From NCBI GenBank assembly GCA_039914705.1, contig JBDSOT010000060.1, forward strand, positions 1 through 5,756: a DNA stretch of 5,756 bases. Reading direction: 5' to 3'. The notes beneath the pieces were generated by a model. That model saw only the letters and a program-made list of their open reading frames with translations, was not told the DNA's origin and did not search any database. The position numbers and the translations under genes are program-made. Position 1 is the first letter of the stretch; each line of letters opens with the position of its first letter. The stretch is from JBDSTW01 sp039914705. GTDB lineage: Bacteria; Pseudomonadota; Gammaproteobacteria; SURF-13. Positions 5,473 to 5,756 of this stretch are shown piece after piece.

Positions 5473-5577
5473 GGCGTCCGGTTCACAATAAATCATGGCT
5501 TTTTAATAAGTACCCTGTTCGGTTAAAATCCCGGGCGCACTTTATATCTCATTTTTAATATTGGCCGAGGACAACGA
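5473..5577 (+). promoter_or_regulatory. Intergenic region with candidate promoter and RBS for the downstream receiver gene
   Basis: This 105-bp gap separates epmB from the next gene. I find no convincing hairpin terminator after epmB. A -10-like TAAAAT (5524-5529, 5 of 6) has only a weak -35 partner, TTTTAA (5501-5506), at 17 bp; TATATC (5543-5548) is a second, weaker choice. A clear ribosome binding site, GAGGA (5567-5571), lies 6 nt before the ATG at 5578 and fixes that start. Confidence 0.35.
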
Positions 5578-5756
5578 ATGAAGGAAAATCTCCTTCGCCT
5601 GCTTATCGTGGAAGACTCTTCAAATGACGCCGAGGCCATTATCAATGCCCTGCGCCGGGCGGGCTATGGCGTGCGCGCAACCCGCATCAACAACCGCGAT
5701 GGTTTACAGGCTGCCCTGAAAGATCAGGTCACCGACATTATTTTGTGCGCCTCGAA
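5578..5756 (+). CDS. Receiver-domain protein with degenerate phospho-acceptor, N-terminal fragment (possibly FimX-like)
   Basis: Only the first 59 residues are inside the window; the gene continues past the end. They start a response-regulator receiver fold: strand 1 with the acidic pair in RLLIVEDSSNDAE (E12, D13), an amphipathic helix AIINALRRAGYG, strand 2 VRATRIN, helix 2 and strand 3 TDIILCAS. In active receivers strand 3 ends with the phosphorylated Asp, about 44-45 residues after the acidic pair (PhoB: LILLD). Here that position is A58, so phosphorylation is unlikely. Such a start, with no Asp and the sequence RRAGYGVRATR, resembles the N-terminal domain of FimX-type GGDEF/EAL proteins that govern type IV pili, but the rest is not visible, so that name is only a suggestion. 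The start is supported by GAGGA 6 nt upstream. No link to the EF-P genes is evident. Confidence 0.75.
   Translation, partial: MKENLLRLLIVEDSSNDAEAIINALRRAGYGVRATRINNRDGLQAALKDQVTDIILCAS

Overview
The window is about 5.8 kb of compact, moderately GC-rich bacterial chromosome with ordinary, vertically inherited-looking genes. The complete EF-P beta-lysylation gene set, a classical MutM, a CspA-type protein and a FimX-like receiver start all point to a gammaproteobacterium, probably an environmental one. That placement is inferred from gene content and protein resemblance; no search was run.

Left part, + strand: the 3' end of a GldG-type ABC-transporter auxiliary gene (1-408), then a DUF4340 membrane-anchored protein (436-1326). 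These look like the last two genes of a four-gene ABC transporter operon. mutM (formamidopyrimidine-DNA glycosylase, 1369-2184) follows and ends at a strong bidirectional hairpin terminator (about 2204-2246), shared with the convergent cold-shock gene.

Middle part, - strand, read right to left: efp (4407-3838), a pair of inverted REP-like hairpins (3744-3832), epmA (3684-2689), then a CspA-family gene (2468-2262). The cold-shock gene has its own predicted promoter just after the epmA stop and a leader of about 170 nt that can pair with its own Shine-Dalgarno sequence.

Right part, + strand: epmB (4459-5472) diverges from efp across about 50 bp that hold overlapping -10 elements on both strands. 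After a 105-bp gap, a new gene starts at 5578 and runs off the window; it encodes a receiver domain whose phospho-acceptor position appears to be alanine.

The central theme is one translation-elongation system. EpmB makes (R)-beta-lysine from lysine, EpmA attaches it to Lys34 of EF-P, and modified EF-P relieves ribosome stalling at polyproline stretches. I saw no CRISPR array, transposase, tRNA or rRNA. The protein families are all known. The less ordinary signals are regulatory: the cold-shock leader, the inverted REP pair, the divergent promoter and the degenerate receiver.
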